Shown here: positions 17,638 to 25,569 of the stretch, one piece after another
Layout of the letters: the number at the start of each line of letters is the position of its first letter
Position numbering within the stretch: the first letter of the stretch is position 1
Assembly: GCA_963717115.1 (NCBI GenBank)
Contig: CAVQVO010000017.1
Coordinates: 496,001 to 560,000 of the forward strand
Direction: 5' to 3'
DNA length: 64,000 bases
DNA from: JBBQUN01 sp963717115
GTDB taxonomy: Bacteria; Actinomycetota; Acidimicrobiia; Acidimicrobiales; SZUA-35
Program-made: the position numbers and the translations under genes
Notes under the pieces: model-generated
What the model was told of the DNA's origin: nothing
Database searches by the model: none
Seen by the model: only the letters and a program-made list of their open reading frames with translations

Positions 17638-18041
17638 TCACGCGGAAGAGCGATCTGGCGGTCCGTTCGCTGCAGGCGCTCGCCGTGTCGGGCGACCGGA
17701 TGAAGGGCCCCGATCTCGCCGACGCGGTCGGCAGCACGTCGGGGTTCGTGTCGCAGGTCGTGACGCCCCTCGTCCGAGCGGGATGGGTTCGCTCCGACCC
17801 CGGTCCGACCGGCGGCTACTCGCTCACCGTCGACCTCGACGACGTCTCGGTCCTGGCGGTCATCGAGGCGATCGAGGGCCCGACCGACTCGGGCCGCTGC
17901 GTGCTCGCCGACCGCGCCTGCGACGTCGGTGGCACCTGCGCCCTCCACCTTCCCTGGCTCCGGGCCCGCGTACAGCTGCTGGCCCAGCTCGACGCCACGT
18001 CGGTCGCCGACGCGGCAATCGATCACGAGTCGGCGTCGTGA
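17625..18041 (+). CDS. Rrf2-family iron-sulfur regulator (NsrR-like)
   Basis: 138 residues. Winged helix with LEVTRKSDLAVRSLQALAVS and the recognition region GSTSGFVSQVVTPLVRAGWV, PGPTGGYSL wing, and three cysteines CVLADRACDVGGTC that can ligate a cluster as in NsrR/IscR. The following RIC gene makes nitric-oxide sensing (NsrR) the best guess. GTG at 17625 is the probable first codon of a leaderless mRNA. A palindrome overlaps the start. Ends in a GTGA overlap with the YwiC-like gene. Confidence 0.85.
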   Translation: MRLEVTRKSDLAVRSLQALAVSGDRMKGPDLADAVGSTSGFVSQVVTPLVRAGWVRSDPGPTGGYSLTVDLDDVSVLAVIEAIEGPTDSGRCVLADRACDVGGTCALHLPWLRARVQLLAQLDATSVADAAIDHESAS

Positions 18042-18877
18042 GCGTCGACGCCGCAGCGGCCCGAGCCGACTCGACCCGTTCGAGCCGTGCGGCGCCCGCG
18101 CCCCGGTCGGCCTGGCGTTCCGTGGCGCTGCCCTCGGAGCACGGCGGATGGAGCCTCACCGCCGAACCGGCGCTGCTCGGCCTGGTCGTCGCCTGGTCGT
18201 GGCCCGGGTTGGCGCTCGGCCTGGCGGCCCTGGTGGCGTTCGTGGCCCGGACCCCGGTCAAGCTGGTGCTGGTCGACCGGTGGCGGCATCGCCGGCTCGA
18301 TCGCACCCGGCTCGCGGCCACGATCGCTGCCGCCGAACTCGCCGTCTTGGCGGCCCTCGTCGTCGCGGCGGCGACGGGGGCCGCCTCGGGATTCTGGGTC
18401 CCGCTGGCCCTGGCCGCACCGCTGGTCGCGCTGGAACTCTGGTACGACATGCGCAGCCGGAGCCGGCGACTCGTTCCCGAGCTGGCGGGTTCGATCGGCA
18501 TCGGCGCGATCGCCACGGCCATCGCGCTGGCCGATGGCGCCCCGACCCGAATGGCCTGGGGCCTGTGGGTCGTCATCGGTGCCCGCTCGCTCGCCGCCAT
18601 CCCGTACGTCCGAACCCAGATCCGTCGCAACCGATCGCATCCCGGTCCGTCGTGGCACAGCGACCTGGCGCAGGTCGCGGCCGTCGCCTTTGCCGGTGCG
18701 GCCTGGACCATCGATCTGGTGCCCTCGGCGGCCTGGGTGGCGATCGGGGTCCTCGCGCTGGTCGATCTCGTCGCCGTCCGGATGCCGCCTCGCCCGGCCG
18801 TGGTGATCGGGATCCAGCAGACGGTCGCCGGTCTCGGCGTCATCGCTGCGACCGCCCTGGCCATCCACCTCACCTGA
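18038..18877 (+). CDS. YwiC-like integral membrane protein
   Basis: 279 residues with eight or so membrane segments. LPSEHGGWSLTAEPALLGLV at the start of the membrane part is the signature of the YwiC-like family, and RSLAAIPYVRTQIRR follows later. In Bacillus the namesake lies near anaerobic nitrate-respiration genes. Here it lies between an NsrR-like regulator and RIC, which also points to nitrogen-oxide or anaerobic stress. Biochemical role unknown. GTG at 18038 overlaps the Rrf2 stop. Confidence 0.82.
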   Translation: MSVDAAAARADSTRSSRAAPAPRSAWRSVALPSEHGGWSLTAEPALLGLVVAWSWPGLALGLAALVAFVARTPVKLVLVDRWRHRRLDRTRLAATIAAAELAVLAALVVAAATGAASGFWVPLALAAPLVALELWYDMRSRSRRLVPELAGSIGIGAIATAIALADGAPTRMAWGLWVVIGARSLAAIPYVRTQIRRNRSHPGPSWHSDLAQVAAVAFAGAAWTIDLVPSAAWVAIGVLALVDLVAVRMPPRPAVVIGIQQTVAGLGVIAATALAIHLT

Positions 18878-18903
18878 ACCCCGACCGAGAAGGGCCCGAA
18901 CCG

Positions 18904-19626
18904 ATGTCGTACACCGACCGAACACCCATCACCGGTGACACCACCCTGGCCGATCTGGTGACCGAGCGACCCGATCTCTCGGCCTGCCTCGACGCACTGG
19001 GCCTCGACTACTGCTGCGGCGGGAACCGGAGCCTGGCGAGGGCGGCCGCCGAAGCCGCCCTCGACCTCGACGCCGTGCTCGCCGAGCTGCGTTCGCGTCC
19101 CGGCGTTCCGATCGAACCCGGCTGGTTCGGCATCGACGGGCTGGTCGATCATCTCGTCGCCACCCACCATGCCTACGTTCGTGAGGCGCTGCCGAGGCTG
19201 GTCGCCCTGGCCGACAAGGTGGCGACCGTGCACGGCGCGAACCATCCCGAACTGATCGACGTCGCGTCGCTCGTCTGGGAGCTCCACGCCGACCTGATGC
19301 CGCACCTGATCAAGGAGGAGGAGGTGCTGTTCCCGATGATCCGATCGTTGACATCGGAAACGGCGGCACCGGCGATGCGGTCGGTCGGTCTGCACCGCCC
19401 GATCCTGGCCATGGGCGCCGACCACGACACCGTCGGAGCCCTGCTCGGTCGGCTTCGTCGCCGAGCCGGCGACTACCGGGTCCCCGACGACGGCTGTGCC
19501 AGCTATCGGGCGTTGTTCGCCGGGCTCGCCGAATTCGAGGCCGACACCCATCGCCACGTCCACGAGGAGAACAACCTGCTGTTCCCGGCCGCGCTCGCCG
19601 CCGCAGCCGCGAACCCGTCGACCTGA
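18904..19626 (+). CDS. Iron-sulfur cluster repair di-iron protein RIC (ScdA/YtfE/NorA)
   Basis: 240 residues. N-terminal ScdA_N domain with DYCCGG (35-40) and a C-terminal hemerythrin-like four-helix domain whose ligands are visible: HLVATHHAYV, ELHADLMPHLIKEEEVLFP, LHRPILAMGADHD and THRHVHEENNLLFP. RIC proteins release iron to repair clusters damaged by nitric oxide or oxidants. ATG at 18904 lies 26 nt after the YwiC stop, third gene of the Rrf2 operon. Confidence 0.93.
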   Translation: MSYTDRTPITGDTTLADLVTERPDLSACLDALGLDYCCGGNRSLARAAAEAALDLDAVLAELRSRPGVPIEPGWFGIDGLVDHLVATHHAYVREALPRLVALADKVATVHGANHPELIDVASLVWELHADLMPHLIKEEEVLFPMIRSLTSETAAPAMRSVGLHRPILAMGADHDTVGALLGRLRRRAGDYRVPDDGCASYRALFAGLAEFEADTHRHVHEENNLLFPAALAAAAANPST

Positions 19627-19645
19627 TCGGATCGTGACGAGGCGG

Positions 19646-19651
19646 TAGCGT
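19646..19651 (+). promoter_or_regulatory. Candidate -10 element before GTG 19660
   Basis: TAGCGT, 8 nt before the GTG of the epoxide-hydrolase-like gene; no ribosome site is present between them. Confidence 0.4.
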
Positions 19652-19659
19652 TCGCGACC

Positions 19660-20526
19660 GTGCCGCACGAAGACCCGCCGATCGAGACCCGGTCGATCGA
19701 GGCCAACGGTTTCGTCTTCACCGCCGACGTCGGTGGTCCCGATGACGGTGAGCCGGTGCTGTTCCTCCACGGCTTCCCGCAGACGCGCCACACCTGGCGG
19801 GCCGAGCTCGCAGCCGTCGCGGCGGCGGGCTCTCGCGCCTGTGCCCCCGATCAACGGGGATACTCGCCGGGGGCCAGACCGACCGGGATCGAGTCGTACC
19901 GGGTCGAGCTGCTCGTGGCCGATGCGCTGGCGATCGCCGACGCCCTCGACGCTCGTCGGTTCCATCTCGTCGGCCACGACTGGGGCGGACACCTGGCGTG
20001 GCTCATCGCCGCGCTCCACCCCGACCGGGTGCGGTCGCTTTCGGTGATCTCGCGTCCGCACCCCGGTGCGTTCGCCCGGGCGATGTCGAACGACGCCGAG
20101 CAGGAGAGCCGATCGGGGCATCACCGCAGCTTCCTCCGGCCCGACGCCACCGCCGAGCTGTTGGCCGACGACGCCGCCCGACTGCGGGCCATCTACCGAG
20201 GCGGTGGCGTGCCGGCCGAGGCCGCCGGGGTCTACCTGGCGCGGTTGAACGATCACGCCGCCCTCGACGCCGCCATCAACTGGTATCGGGCTGCCGGCGG
20301 TTCGGCGCTGCGGGCGGGCGACGTTCCGGCGGTGGCTGCGCCGACGATGTACGTGTGGGGCACCGCCGACGCAACGGTCGGGCGGGCGGCCGCCGAGGGG
20401 GTGGCCGACTTCGTCACCGGCCCCTACCGGTTCGTCGAGCTGGAGGGCCTCGGCCACTTCGTCACCGACGAACGACCCGACCGCTTCCCGCCGCTCCTGC
20501 TCGATCACCTGCGCCGCAACTCCTGA
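19660..20526 (+). CDS. Alpha/beta hydrolase, epoxide-hydrolase-like
   Basis: 288 residues. Oxyanion motif LFLHGFPQTRHTW, APDQRGYSPGARP turn, nucleophile elbow VGHDWGGHLAW with Asp nucleophile, and a late GLGHFVTDE His. An Asp nucleophile in GHDWGG with HGFP is the pattern of soluble epoxide hydrolases and related dehalogenases. GTG at 19660 with no ribosome site and TAGCGT 8 nt upstream suggests a leaderless mRNA. Confidence 0.87.
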   Translation: MPHEDPPIETRSIEANGFVFTADVGGPDDGEPVLFLHGFPQTRHTWRAELAAVAAAGSRACAPDQRGYSPGARPTGIESYRVELLVADALAIADALDARRFHLVGHDWGGHLAWLIAALHPDRVRSLSVISRPHPGAFARAMSNDAEQESRSGHHRSFLRPDATAELLADDAARLRAIYRGGGVPAEAAGVYLARLNDHAALDAAINWYRAAGGSALRAGDVPAVAAPTMYVWGTADATVGRAAAEGVADFVTGPYRFVELEGLGHFVTDERPDRFPPLLLDHLRRNS

Positions 20527-20574
20527 CCGGGTCTGTGCTCGAATGGTCCACACCGCCGATCGCTGGAGGACCCG

Positions 20575-21273
20575 ATGACCCACCTGCATCCTCGGGGCGT
20601 GAACCATCTCGCCCTGTCGACCACCGACATGAAGCGCCAGCTCGAGTTCTGGTGCGATGCGCTCGGCCTCCCGCTCAAGGCGCTGTACTGGATGCACGGG
20701 GTCCAGGGCGCCTATCACGGCTTCGTCGAACTCGCCCCCGACAGCTACGTGGCCTTCGTCCAGCATCCCGACAACGGCAAGGAGGTCGAGTTCGGCGTCA
20801 GCCACGCCGACGGTCCCGGCGGTGACATCCGAGGGGGCACGATGCAGCACGTCGCCTTCCACGTCGACACGCTCGACGAGGTGCTCGAGATGCGCGACCG
20901 TCTCCGCTCGAGGGGGGTGCAGGTGCTGGGTCCGATCGACCACGGGTTCATCCAGTCGATCTACTTCGAGGGACCGGAAGGCCTGAACCTGGAGGTGTGT
21001 TGCGGCGCCGACATCGACGAGCGGGCCTGGATCGACCCCGAGGTCACCGGTCTCTGCGGCATCACCGCCGACGAACTCGAGCGGTTGAAGGATCCCGAGC
21101 CGTTCGCCCGGCCGGCCGACCCGGTGACCCAGCCGACCGAGCCGCACCCCGACAACGTCCGGGCCCAGCGGAACCCGGAACGCCAGGCCAGGACCATGGC
21201 GCTCCCCGACGAGGTGGTGTGGAACTCCTTCAGCGAGACCACGCCCCCGGTCGCCCTCGACGGAGCCGGCTGA
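20575..21273 (+). CDS. VOC-family (glyoxalase/bleomycin resistance fold) dioxygenase-like protein
   Basis: 232 residues. The first 145 are a vicinal-oxygen-chelate domain: GVNHLALSTTDMKRQLEFWCD with a metal His, QHVAFHVDTLDEVLEMRDRL with a second His, and YFEGPEGLNLEVCC ending in the metal Glu. The last 85 residues are polar and not recognised. Reaction unknown. ATG at 20575 follows GGAGG. One-base stop/start overlap (TGATG) with the DUF1801 gene. Confidence 0.85.
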   Translation: MTHLHPRGVNHLALSTTDMKRQLEFWCDALGLPLKALYWMHGVQGAYHGFVELAPDSYVAFVQHPDNGKEVEFGVSHADGPGGDIRGGTMQHVAFHVDTLDEVLEMRDRLRSRGVQVLGPIDHGFIQSIYFEGPEGLNLEVCCGADIDERAWIDPEVTGLCGITADELERLKDPEPFARPADPVTQPTEPHPDNVRAQRNPERQARTMALPDEVVWNSFSETTPPVALDGAG

Positions 21274-21689
21274 TGGCCGACGTGACCCAGGTCGACCCGG
21301 TCGATTTCGTCGCCGCCGTCGAGCACCCGACCCGGCGGGCCGATGCCGAGGTCCTCCTCGGCCTGATGGGTCGGGTCACCGGGTGCGAGCCCATGATGTG
21401 GGGTCCGACGATCATCGGGTTCGGGCGGTACCGATACCGCTACGAATCCGGACGCGAGGGCGAGTTCCTGCTCACCGGATTCTCGCCCCGCAAGGCGAAT
21501 CTGGTGGTCTACGTGCTGCCTGGCTACGACGACATCGCCGACGATCTCGCCCGGCTCGGCAAGCACCGGATCGGGAAGAGCTGTCTGTACATCAACAAGC
21601 TCGCCGACATCGATCTCGCGGTCCTGGAGCAGATCGTGAGCGACGGCGTCGCCCGCATGCGCGAGGCCTACGAGACCTTCGACGACTGA
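21273..21689 (+). CDS. DUF1801 domain protein
   Basis: 138 residues with the DUF1801 pattern: RRADAEVLLGLMGRVTGCEP, MMWGPTIIGFGRYRYRYESG, FSPRKANLVVYVLPGYDD and GKSCLYINKLADID. The family is small, soluble and of unknown function. ATG at 21273 shares one base with the stop of the VOC gene, so the two are translationally coupled. Confidence 0.88.
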   Translation: MADVTQVDPVDFVAAVEHPTRRADAEVLLGLMGRVTGCEPMMWGPTIIGFGRYRYRYESGREGEFLLTGFSPRKANLVVYVLPGYDDIADDLARLGKHRIGKSCLYINKLADIDLAVLEQIVSDGVARMREAYETFDD

Positions 21690-21725
21690 CCCGGGAACCG
21701 CACGAGTCGCCCGGCGGTCATCTGG

Positions 21726-21731
21726 TAGACC
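21726..21731 (+). promoter_or_regulatory. Candidate -10 element of a leaderless promoter
   Basis: TAGACC, 6 nt before the ATG at 21738. Confidence 0.4.
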
Positions 21732-21737
21732 AGGGGC

Positions 21738-22286
21738 ATGGGAAGAGCCTTCGACACCATCACCGACGCCATGGCCGAGTTCATCCGTGCCCAGCACGTC
21801 TTCTTCGTGGCCACGGCACCGTCCGATGGTGGGCGGGTCAATCTGTCGCCGAAGGGCTACGACTCGTTCACCGTCATCGACGACCGTCGGGTGGCCTACC
21901 TCGACCTCACCGGGAGCGGAGCCGAGACCATCGCCCATGTGAACGACAACGGTCGGATCACGTTCATGTTCTGTGCCTTCGACGGCAAACCGAACATCGT
22001 GCGGCTGTACGGCCGGGCCCGGGTCCTGTTGCCGGGAGGTGCGGAGTTCGCGGATCTCCTCGGCCGCTTCGGGCCACGGCCGGGGGCTCGGGCGATCGTC
22101 GCCGCCGACATCGACCGCACCTCGATGTCGTGCGGCTACGCCGTGCCGTTCATGGACTTCGTGTCCGAGCGAACCACGCTCGCCGACTGGGCCGAGGGCA
22201 AGTCCGACGCCGAGCTCGACGACTACCGCGCCCAGAAGAACGCCCGGTCGATCGACGGTCTCCCCGCCCTCGCCGAAACCCCGTGA
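21738..22286 (+). CDS. Pyridoxamine 5'-phosphate oxidase-family flavin protein
   Basis: 182 residues of the PNPOx-like split barrel: AQHVFFVATAPSDGGRVNLS, PKGYDSFTVIDDRRVAYLDL, TGSGAETIAHVNDNGRITFM. This subgroup is annotated as pyridoxamine 5'-phosphate oxidase family; the actual substrate is unknown. TAGACC lies 6 nt before the ATG, pointing to its own leaderless transcript. It ends before a strong bidirectional terminator. Confidence 0.87.
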   Translation: MGRAFDTITDAMAEFIRAQHVFFVATAPSDGGRVNLSPKGYDSFTVIDDRRVAYLDLTGSGAETIAHVNDNGRITFMFCAFDGKPNIVRLYGRARVLLPGGAEFADLLGRFGPRPGARAIVAADIDRTSMSCGYAVPFMDFVSERTTLADWAEGKSDAELDDYRAQKNARSIDGLPALAETP

Positions 22287-22303
22287 CCGCGGAAACCCCA
22301 GCG

Positions 22304-22348
22304 TTTCGGAGAGCCTGAGCGACGAAACTGGCGCTCAGGCTCTCGAAA
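22304..22348. terminator. Bidirectional terminator hairpin
   Basis: AGAGCCTGAGCG at 22310-22321 pairs with CGCTCAGGCTCT at 22332-22343. TTTCG and CGAAA extend the stem outward with one bulged G, giving about 17 bp and a 10-nt loop between two convergent genes. Confidence 0.8.
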
Positions 22349-22380
22349 TCGAGGTGGAGGGGGGAGTGGGGGCAGTGGGG

Positions 22381-23100
22381 TCAGACCGTGCCGGAGTAGA
22401 TGACCGGTGTGGTCGGCTGCTCGGAGCCGGTGGACGGCTCGATCGTGATCCCCCAGCCGATTCCGTCGATGTCGTCGAGGTCGAGGGTCACGTCGACCTC
22501 GCCGTCGTCGGGGGTGAACAGGCCCGCCGGGGCGACGGTCCCGTCGGCGTTGAGGAACCACAGGGCGTAGGCCCGGTCGGTGCCGGCGTCGGCGAGTCCG
22601 TCGCCGATGACGTTGGCCCGGTCCTCCTCGGGGGACCAGACCACACGAATCGTGCCCGGCGCTCCCTCGGCCGATTCGAGATCGACCACGATCGCATCAC
22701 CGGCTTCGGCGAGCTCGCCGGCCGGGTCCGCCGAGCGGCCGACGAGCGACGCAGCGCCGGCGATGCCCGCCACGAAGACCACCGCGGCGGCGATGGCCGC
22801 CAGGAGGCGAGGACGGGCAACGTTGCGGCGGCGCCGTTCGGCCAGGTCGACCACGCGGTCGGGGACCACCGGCGAGACCTGTCGAGTCGTCGCCACGCCC
22901 GCCATCACCCGCGCCTTGAGGTCCGCCGGTGGGGTGGACCGGGTGGCAACGGCGATCTCGGCGGCCGTGGCCCGGAACTCGACGAGATCGGCGCGACAGA
23001 GTTCGCAGGTACCGAGATGGGCCTCGAAAGCGGCGCGCTCGTCGGTGTCGAGCGCATCGAGCGCATACGCGCCGACCAGGTGGTGGAGTTCCTCGTTCAT
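22381..23100 (-). CDS. rskA: Anti-sigma factor (RskA-like, zinc-finger N-domain)
   Basis: 239 residues. The cytoplasmic N-domain has the ZAS motif AHLGTCELC (HxxxCxxC), a single membrane segment LLAAIAAAVVFVAGIAGAAS at about 98-118, and an extracytoplasmic RskA-type domain with GDAIVVDLESAEGAPGTIRV and YALWFLNADGTVAPAGLF. It would hold the sigma factor at the membrane until proteolysed. ATG at 23100 overlaps the sigma stop (ATGA). The pair matches the SigK-RskA arrangement of mycobacteria. Confidence 0.9.
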   Translation of the reverse strand: MNEELHHLVGAYALDALDTDERAAFEAHLGTCELCRADLVEFRATAAEIAVATRSTPPADLKARVMAGVATTRQVSPVVPDRVVDLAERRRRNVARPRLLAAIAAAVVFVAGIAGAASLVGRSADPAGELAEAGDAIVVDLESAEGAPGTIRVVWSPEEDRANVIGDGLADAGTDRAYALWFLNADGTVAPAGLFTPDDGEVDVTLDLDDIDGIGWGITIEPSTGSEQPTTPVIYSGTV

Positions 23101-23756
23101 GCGGTCACCCCCAGGTGATCTCGGAGACGGATCAGGCCGTCTCGTATTCGGGTCTTCGCCGTTCCTTCGGCGATGTCGAGCAGTACGGCGACCTCACGGT
23201 AGGTATGCCCACCGAAGTAGGCGAGTTCGATGGCGCTGCGCTGCACGTCGGTGAGCTCGGCCAGCGCCGCCTGGACTCGGCGGTACTGGAACCGGTCATC
23301 GGCGGCCTCGGCGATCGGATCGACCGGGTCGGGAGTCATGAGGTGGTCGCGCTCCTCGCGGTTCCGAGCGGACTGTTCGGATCGCACCCGGTCGACCGCC
23401 CGACGATGGGCGATCGTTGCCGCCCACGAGGTCGCCGAGCCGCGGGTGGCATCGAAACGCGGGGCGAGTCGCCAGATCTCGAGGAAGACCTCCTGGGTCA
23501 CCTCGTCGGCCAGCGACGGGTTTCGCACCACCCGCAGGACGACGCCGTACACGATGGGAGAGAGGTGGTCGTAGAGCTCGGCGAAGGCGCTTTCGTCGCC
23601 GCGGGCCGCCTGCTGCAGGAGCCGTGCGATCTGCGCCTTGCGCTCGGCCTCGGGAGTCGGGTCGTCCGACGGGCCCACCGCACGAGCGTCGACCTGGTCC
23701 GATGATGAGGCGGCGCGGCGTTTGGATCGTCGTCCGAAAGGTTGCACGTCGCCCAT
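23097..23756 (-). CDS. sigK: ECF RNA polymerase sigma factor, SigK-like
   Basis: 219 residues. Region 2 (FAELYDHLSPIVYGVVLRVV, LADEVTQEVFLEIWRLAPRF, SWAATIAHRRAVDRVRSEQ) and region 4 (LTDVQRSAIELAYFGGHTYR, EVAVLLDIAEGTAKTRIRDG) are both complete. The anti-sigma gene follows by ATGA overlap. A CAATCC-N15-CCGAAC promoter lies upstream of its own start and resembles the mycobacterial SigK consensus, so it is probably autoregulated. Targets in this window are the divergent Moco gene and the fasciclin gene. Confidence 0.9.
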   Translation of the reverse strand: MGDVQPFGRRSKRRAASSSDQVDARAVGPSDDPTPEAERKAQIARLLQQAARGDESAFAELYDHLSPIVYGVVLRVVRNPSLADEVTQEVFLEIWRLAPRFDATRGSATSWAATIAHRRAVDRVRSEQSARNREERDHLMTPDPVDPIAEAADDRFQYRRVQAALAELTDVQRSAIELAYFGGHTYREVAVLLDIAEGTAKTRIRDGLIRLRDHLGVTA

Positions 23757-23810
23757 TCTCGGCCCTTTCTCCTGCCAACCGGTGCCAACACCGAAATGAT
23801 GTCGACGGCT

Positions 23811-23837
23811 GTTCGGAGCGGATCGAGACCTGGATTG
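23811..23837 (-). promoter_or_regulatory. SigK-type promoter of sigK-rskA
   Basis: On the minus strand CAATCC (23837-23832), 15-bp spacer, CCGAAC (23816-23811). The pattern is close to the mycobacterial SigK consensus as I recall it (CCATCC, 16-17 bp, CCGAAT). A nearly identical copy lies at 25414-25440. Confidence 0.7.
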
Positions 23838-23848
23838 CCAACGCCCTC

Positions 23849-23875
23849 CAATACCGGGCGGGCGCTGCTCCGAAC
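23849..23875 (+). promoter_or_regulatory. SigK-type promoter of the Moco oxidoreductase gene
   Basis: CAATAC (23849-23854), 15-bp spacer, CCGAAC (23870-23875), then 7 nt to the ATG at 23883. It is divergent from the sigK promoter and implies a leaderless transcript. Confidence 0.65.
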
Positions 23876-23882
23876 CGTGGGT

Positions 23883-25499
23883 ATGACTTCGACACGATCG
23901 TCCTCACCGTTCGCCGACCCCGGTCGAGGAGCCCGGCCCGCGCGCCGGCCCTCGATGCTCCTCGCCGGGCTCGCCGGCATCGCCGCAGCCGGCTTCGGAC
24001 TCGGCGGCGCCGAAGTGATCGCCGGCCTCTCGGCGACGCTTCGATCCCCGGTACTCGACGTCGGCGACCGCGTCGTCGACCTCGTTCCCGGATGGGCCAA
24101 GGACCTGGCCATCGAATGGTTCGGGACGAACGACAAGATCGCGCTGCTGGTCGGCATCGGACTCGTGCTGACCGTGTATGCCGCGGTCATCGGCATCGTG
24201 GCGTTGCGGCGTTCGATGGCTGCGGGACTGTTCGGGATCGGGCTCTTCGCCGCCGCCGGATCGGCGGCGGCCCTGTTGGATCGGGTCGGGACCTCGGCGT
24301 TCGCCGTGGCCCCGTCGCTGGTGGGTTCGCTGATGGCGGCGGGCGCTCTCCTGGTGCTGCGCCGCTCGACCCCGGCGGTCGCCGGCCTCGGGGCGCCATC
24401 GTCCGGTGACGATCGATCGATCAGTGCGCTGACCCCGTCGGGGCGGCGGCGATTCCTGGCCACGGCCGGCGTCCTCACCGCCGGGGCGAGTGTCCTCGCC
24501 GTGACAGGGCGGTCGCTCAACGCCCGCTTCAGCGCCGCCGGATCCCGAGCCGGTCTGCTCCTCCCGACACCGGCCGAGTCGGCGGCGCCGGTATCGGCCG
24601 GCGCTCAGGCCCCGGGCGCGGCCTCGTTCATCACCTCGAATGCCGACTTCTATCGCATCGACACCGCCCTGACCGTTCCGCAGGTGCCGGCGGAGACCTG
24701 GGGGCTGCGGGTCCACGGCATGGTCGATCGCGAGATCGCCCTCACCTACGACGACCTGCTGGCCCGGACGCTCGTCGAGCGCGACATCACGCTCACCTGT
24801 GTCTCCAACACCGTCGGCGGTGGACTGGTCGGTACGGCCCGCTGGCTGGGAATCCGGCTCGACGACCTCCTCGCCGAAGCCGGGATCGACCCGGCGGCGG
24901 ACCAGATCGTCGGCCGCTCGGTCGACGGCTACACCTGCGGGTTCCCGGTCGCCGCGCTCGATGGTCGGGACGCACTCGTCGCGATCGGGATGAACGGCGA
25001 GCCGTTGCCGCTCGAGCACGGGTTCCCGGCTCGACTGATCGTCCCCGGTCTCTACGGCTATGTCTCGGCGACGAAGTGGCTCACCGAGATCGAGCTCACC
25101 ACGTTCGACGCGTTCGATCACTACTGGGTGCCCCGGGGGTACGCCGCCGAGGCGCCGATCAAGCTCCAGTCCCGCATCGATGCTCCTCGCGGTCTCGATC
25201 GCATCGACGCCGGTCCGTTCGTCATCGGCGGGGTGGCGTGGGCCCAGACGGTCGGGATCGATGCCGTCGAGCTGCGAATCGACGAGGGCGAGTGGCTGGC
25301 CGCAGACCTCGCCGACGAGGTCAACGACATCACCTGGCGGCAGTGGTCGATGCCCTGGGAGGCCACGCCCGGCCAGCACCGCATCGAAGTTCGCGCCATC
25401 GATCGAAATGGGGCAATCCAGACCTCGGACCGCTCCGAACCACTCCCCGACGGCGCCACCGGACACCACACAGTCGTGGTCCTGGTGAACGAAGCCTGA
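23883..25499 (+). CDS. Membrane-anchored molybdopterin-dependent oxidoreductase (sulfite oxidase family)
   Basis: 538 residues. The N-terminal 190 residues hold about five membrane segments (MLLAGLAGIAAAGFGLGGAE onward). A second hydrophobic segment at GRRRFLATAGVLTAGASVLA resembles a Tat-like signal. The periplasmic Moco domain follows with the ligand Cys306 in ITLTCVSNT and the sulfite-oxidase patterns ARWLGIRLDDLLAEAG and FPARLIVPGLYGYVSATKWL. A C-terminal dimerisation domain (PFVIGGVAWAQTVGIDAVEL) completes the family fold. It may oxidise sulfite or another oxo-substrate. ATG 23883 is chosen because a SigK-type promoter ends 7 nt upstream; an upstream in-frame ATG exists but would overlap the promoter. 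Confidence 0.88.
   Translation: MTSTRSSSPFADPGRGARPARRPSMLLAGLAGIAAAGFGLGGAEVIAGLSATLRSPVLDVGDRVVDLVPGWAKDLAIEWFGTNDKIALLVGIGLVLTVYAAVIGIVALRRSMAAGLFGIGLFAAAGSAAALLDRVGTSAFAVAPSLVGSLMAAGALLVLRRSTPAVAGLGAPSSGDDRSISALTPSGRRRFLATAGVLTAGASVLAVTGRSLNARFSAAGSRAGLLLPTPAESAAPVSAGAQAPGAASFITSNADFYRIDTALTVPQVPAETWGLRVHGMVDREIALTYDDLLARTLVERDITLTCVSNTVGGGLVGTARWLGIRLDDLLAEAGIDPAADQIVGRSVDGYTCGFPVAALDGRDALVAIGMNGEPLPLEHGFPARLIVPGLYGYVSATKWLTEIELTTFDAFDHYWVPRGYAAEAPIKLQSRIDAPRGLDRIDAGPFVIGGVAWAQTVGIDAVELRIDEGEWLAADLADEVNDITWRQWSMPWEATPGQHRIEVRAIDRNGAIQTSDRSEPLPDGATGHHTVVVLVNEA
25414..25440 (+). promoter_or_regulatory. SigK-type promoter inside the Moco gene, upstream of the fasciclin gene
   Basis: CAATCC (25414-25419), 15-bp spacer, CCGAAC (25435-25440). 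Over 29 nt it matches the sigK promoter at 25 positions. It lies 130 nt before the fasciclin ATG, within the last codons of the Moco gene. Confidence 0.6.
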
Positions 25500-25505
25500 G
25501 ACAAA

Positions 25506-25557
25506 CCCTGAGAGAACGCAGTCGTCACCCCGTCGACCGTGTTGAACCCCTGAGAGA
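25506..25557 (+). repeat. Direct repeat CCCTGAGAGA, two copies
   Basis: CCCTGAGAGA at 25506-25515 and 25548-25557, 42 nt apart. The second copy provides the ribosome site of the fasciclin gene. The first follows the Moco stop codon. Significance unknown. Confidence 0.4.
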
Positions 25558-25569
25558 GGAACCCCCGAA

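Noticed and set aside
17860..21147. A 1,095-codon open frame on the minus strand
   Set aside because: It is antisense to five well-supported plus-strand genes and its composition (Gly, Arg, Val, Glu runs) is that of a GC-rich shadow frame with no motif.
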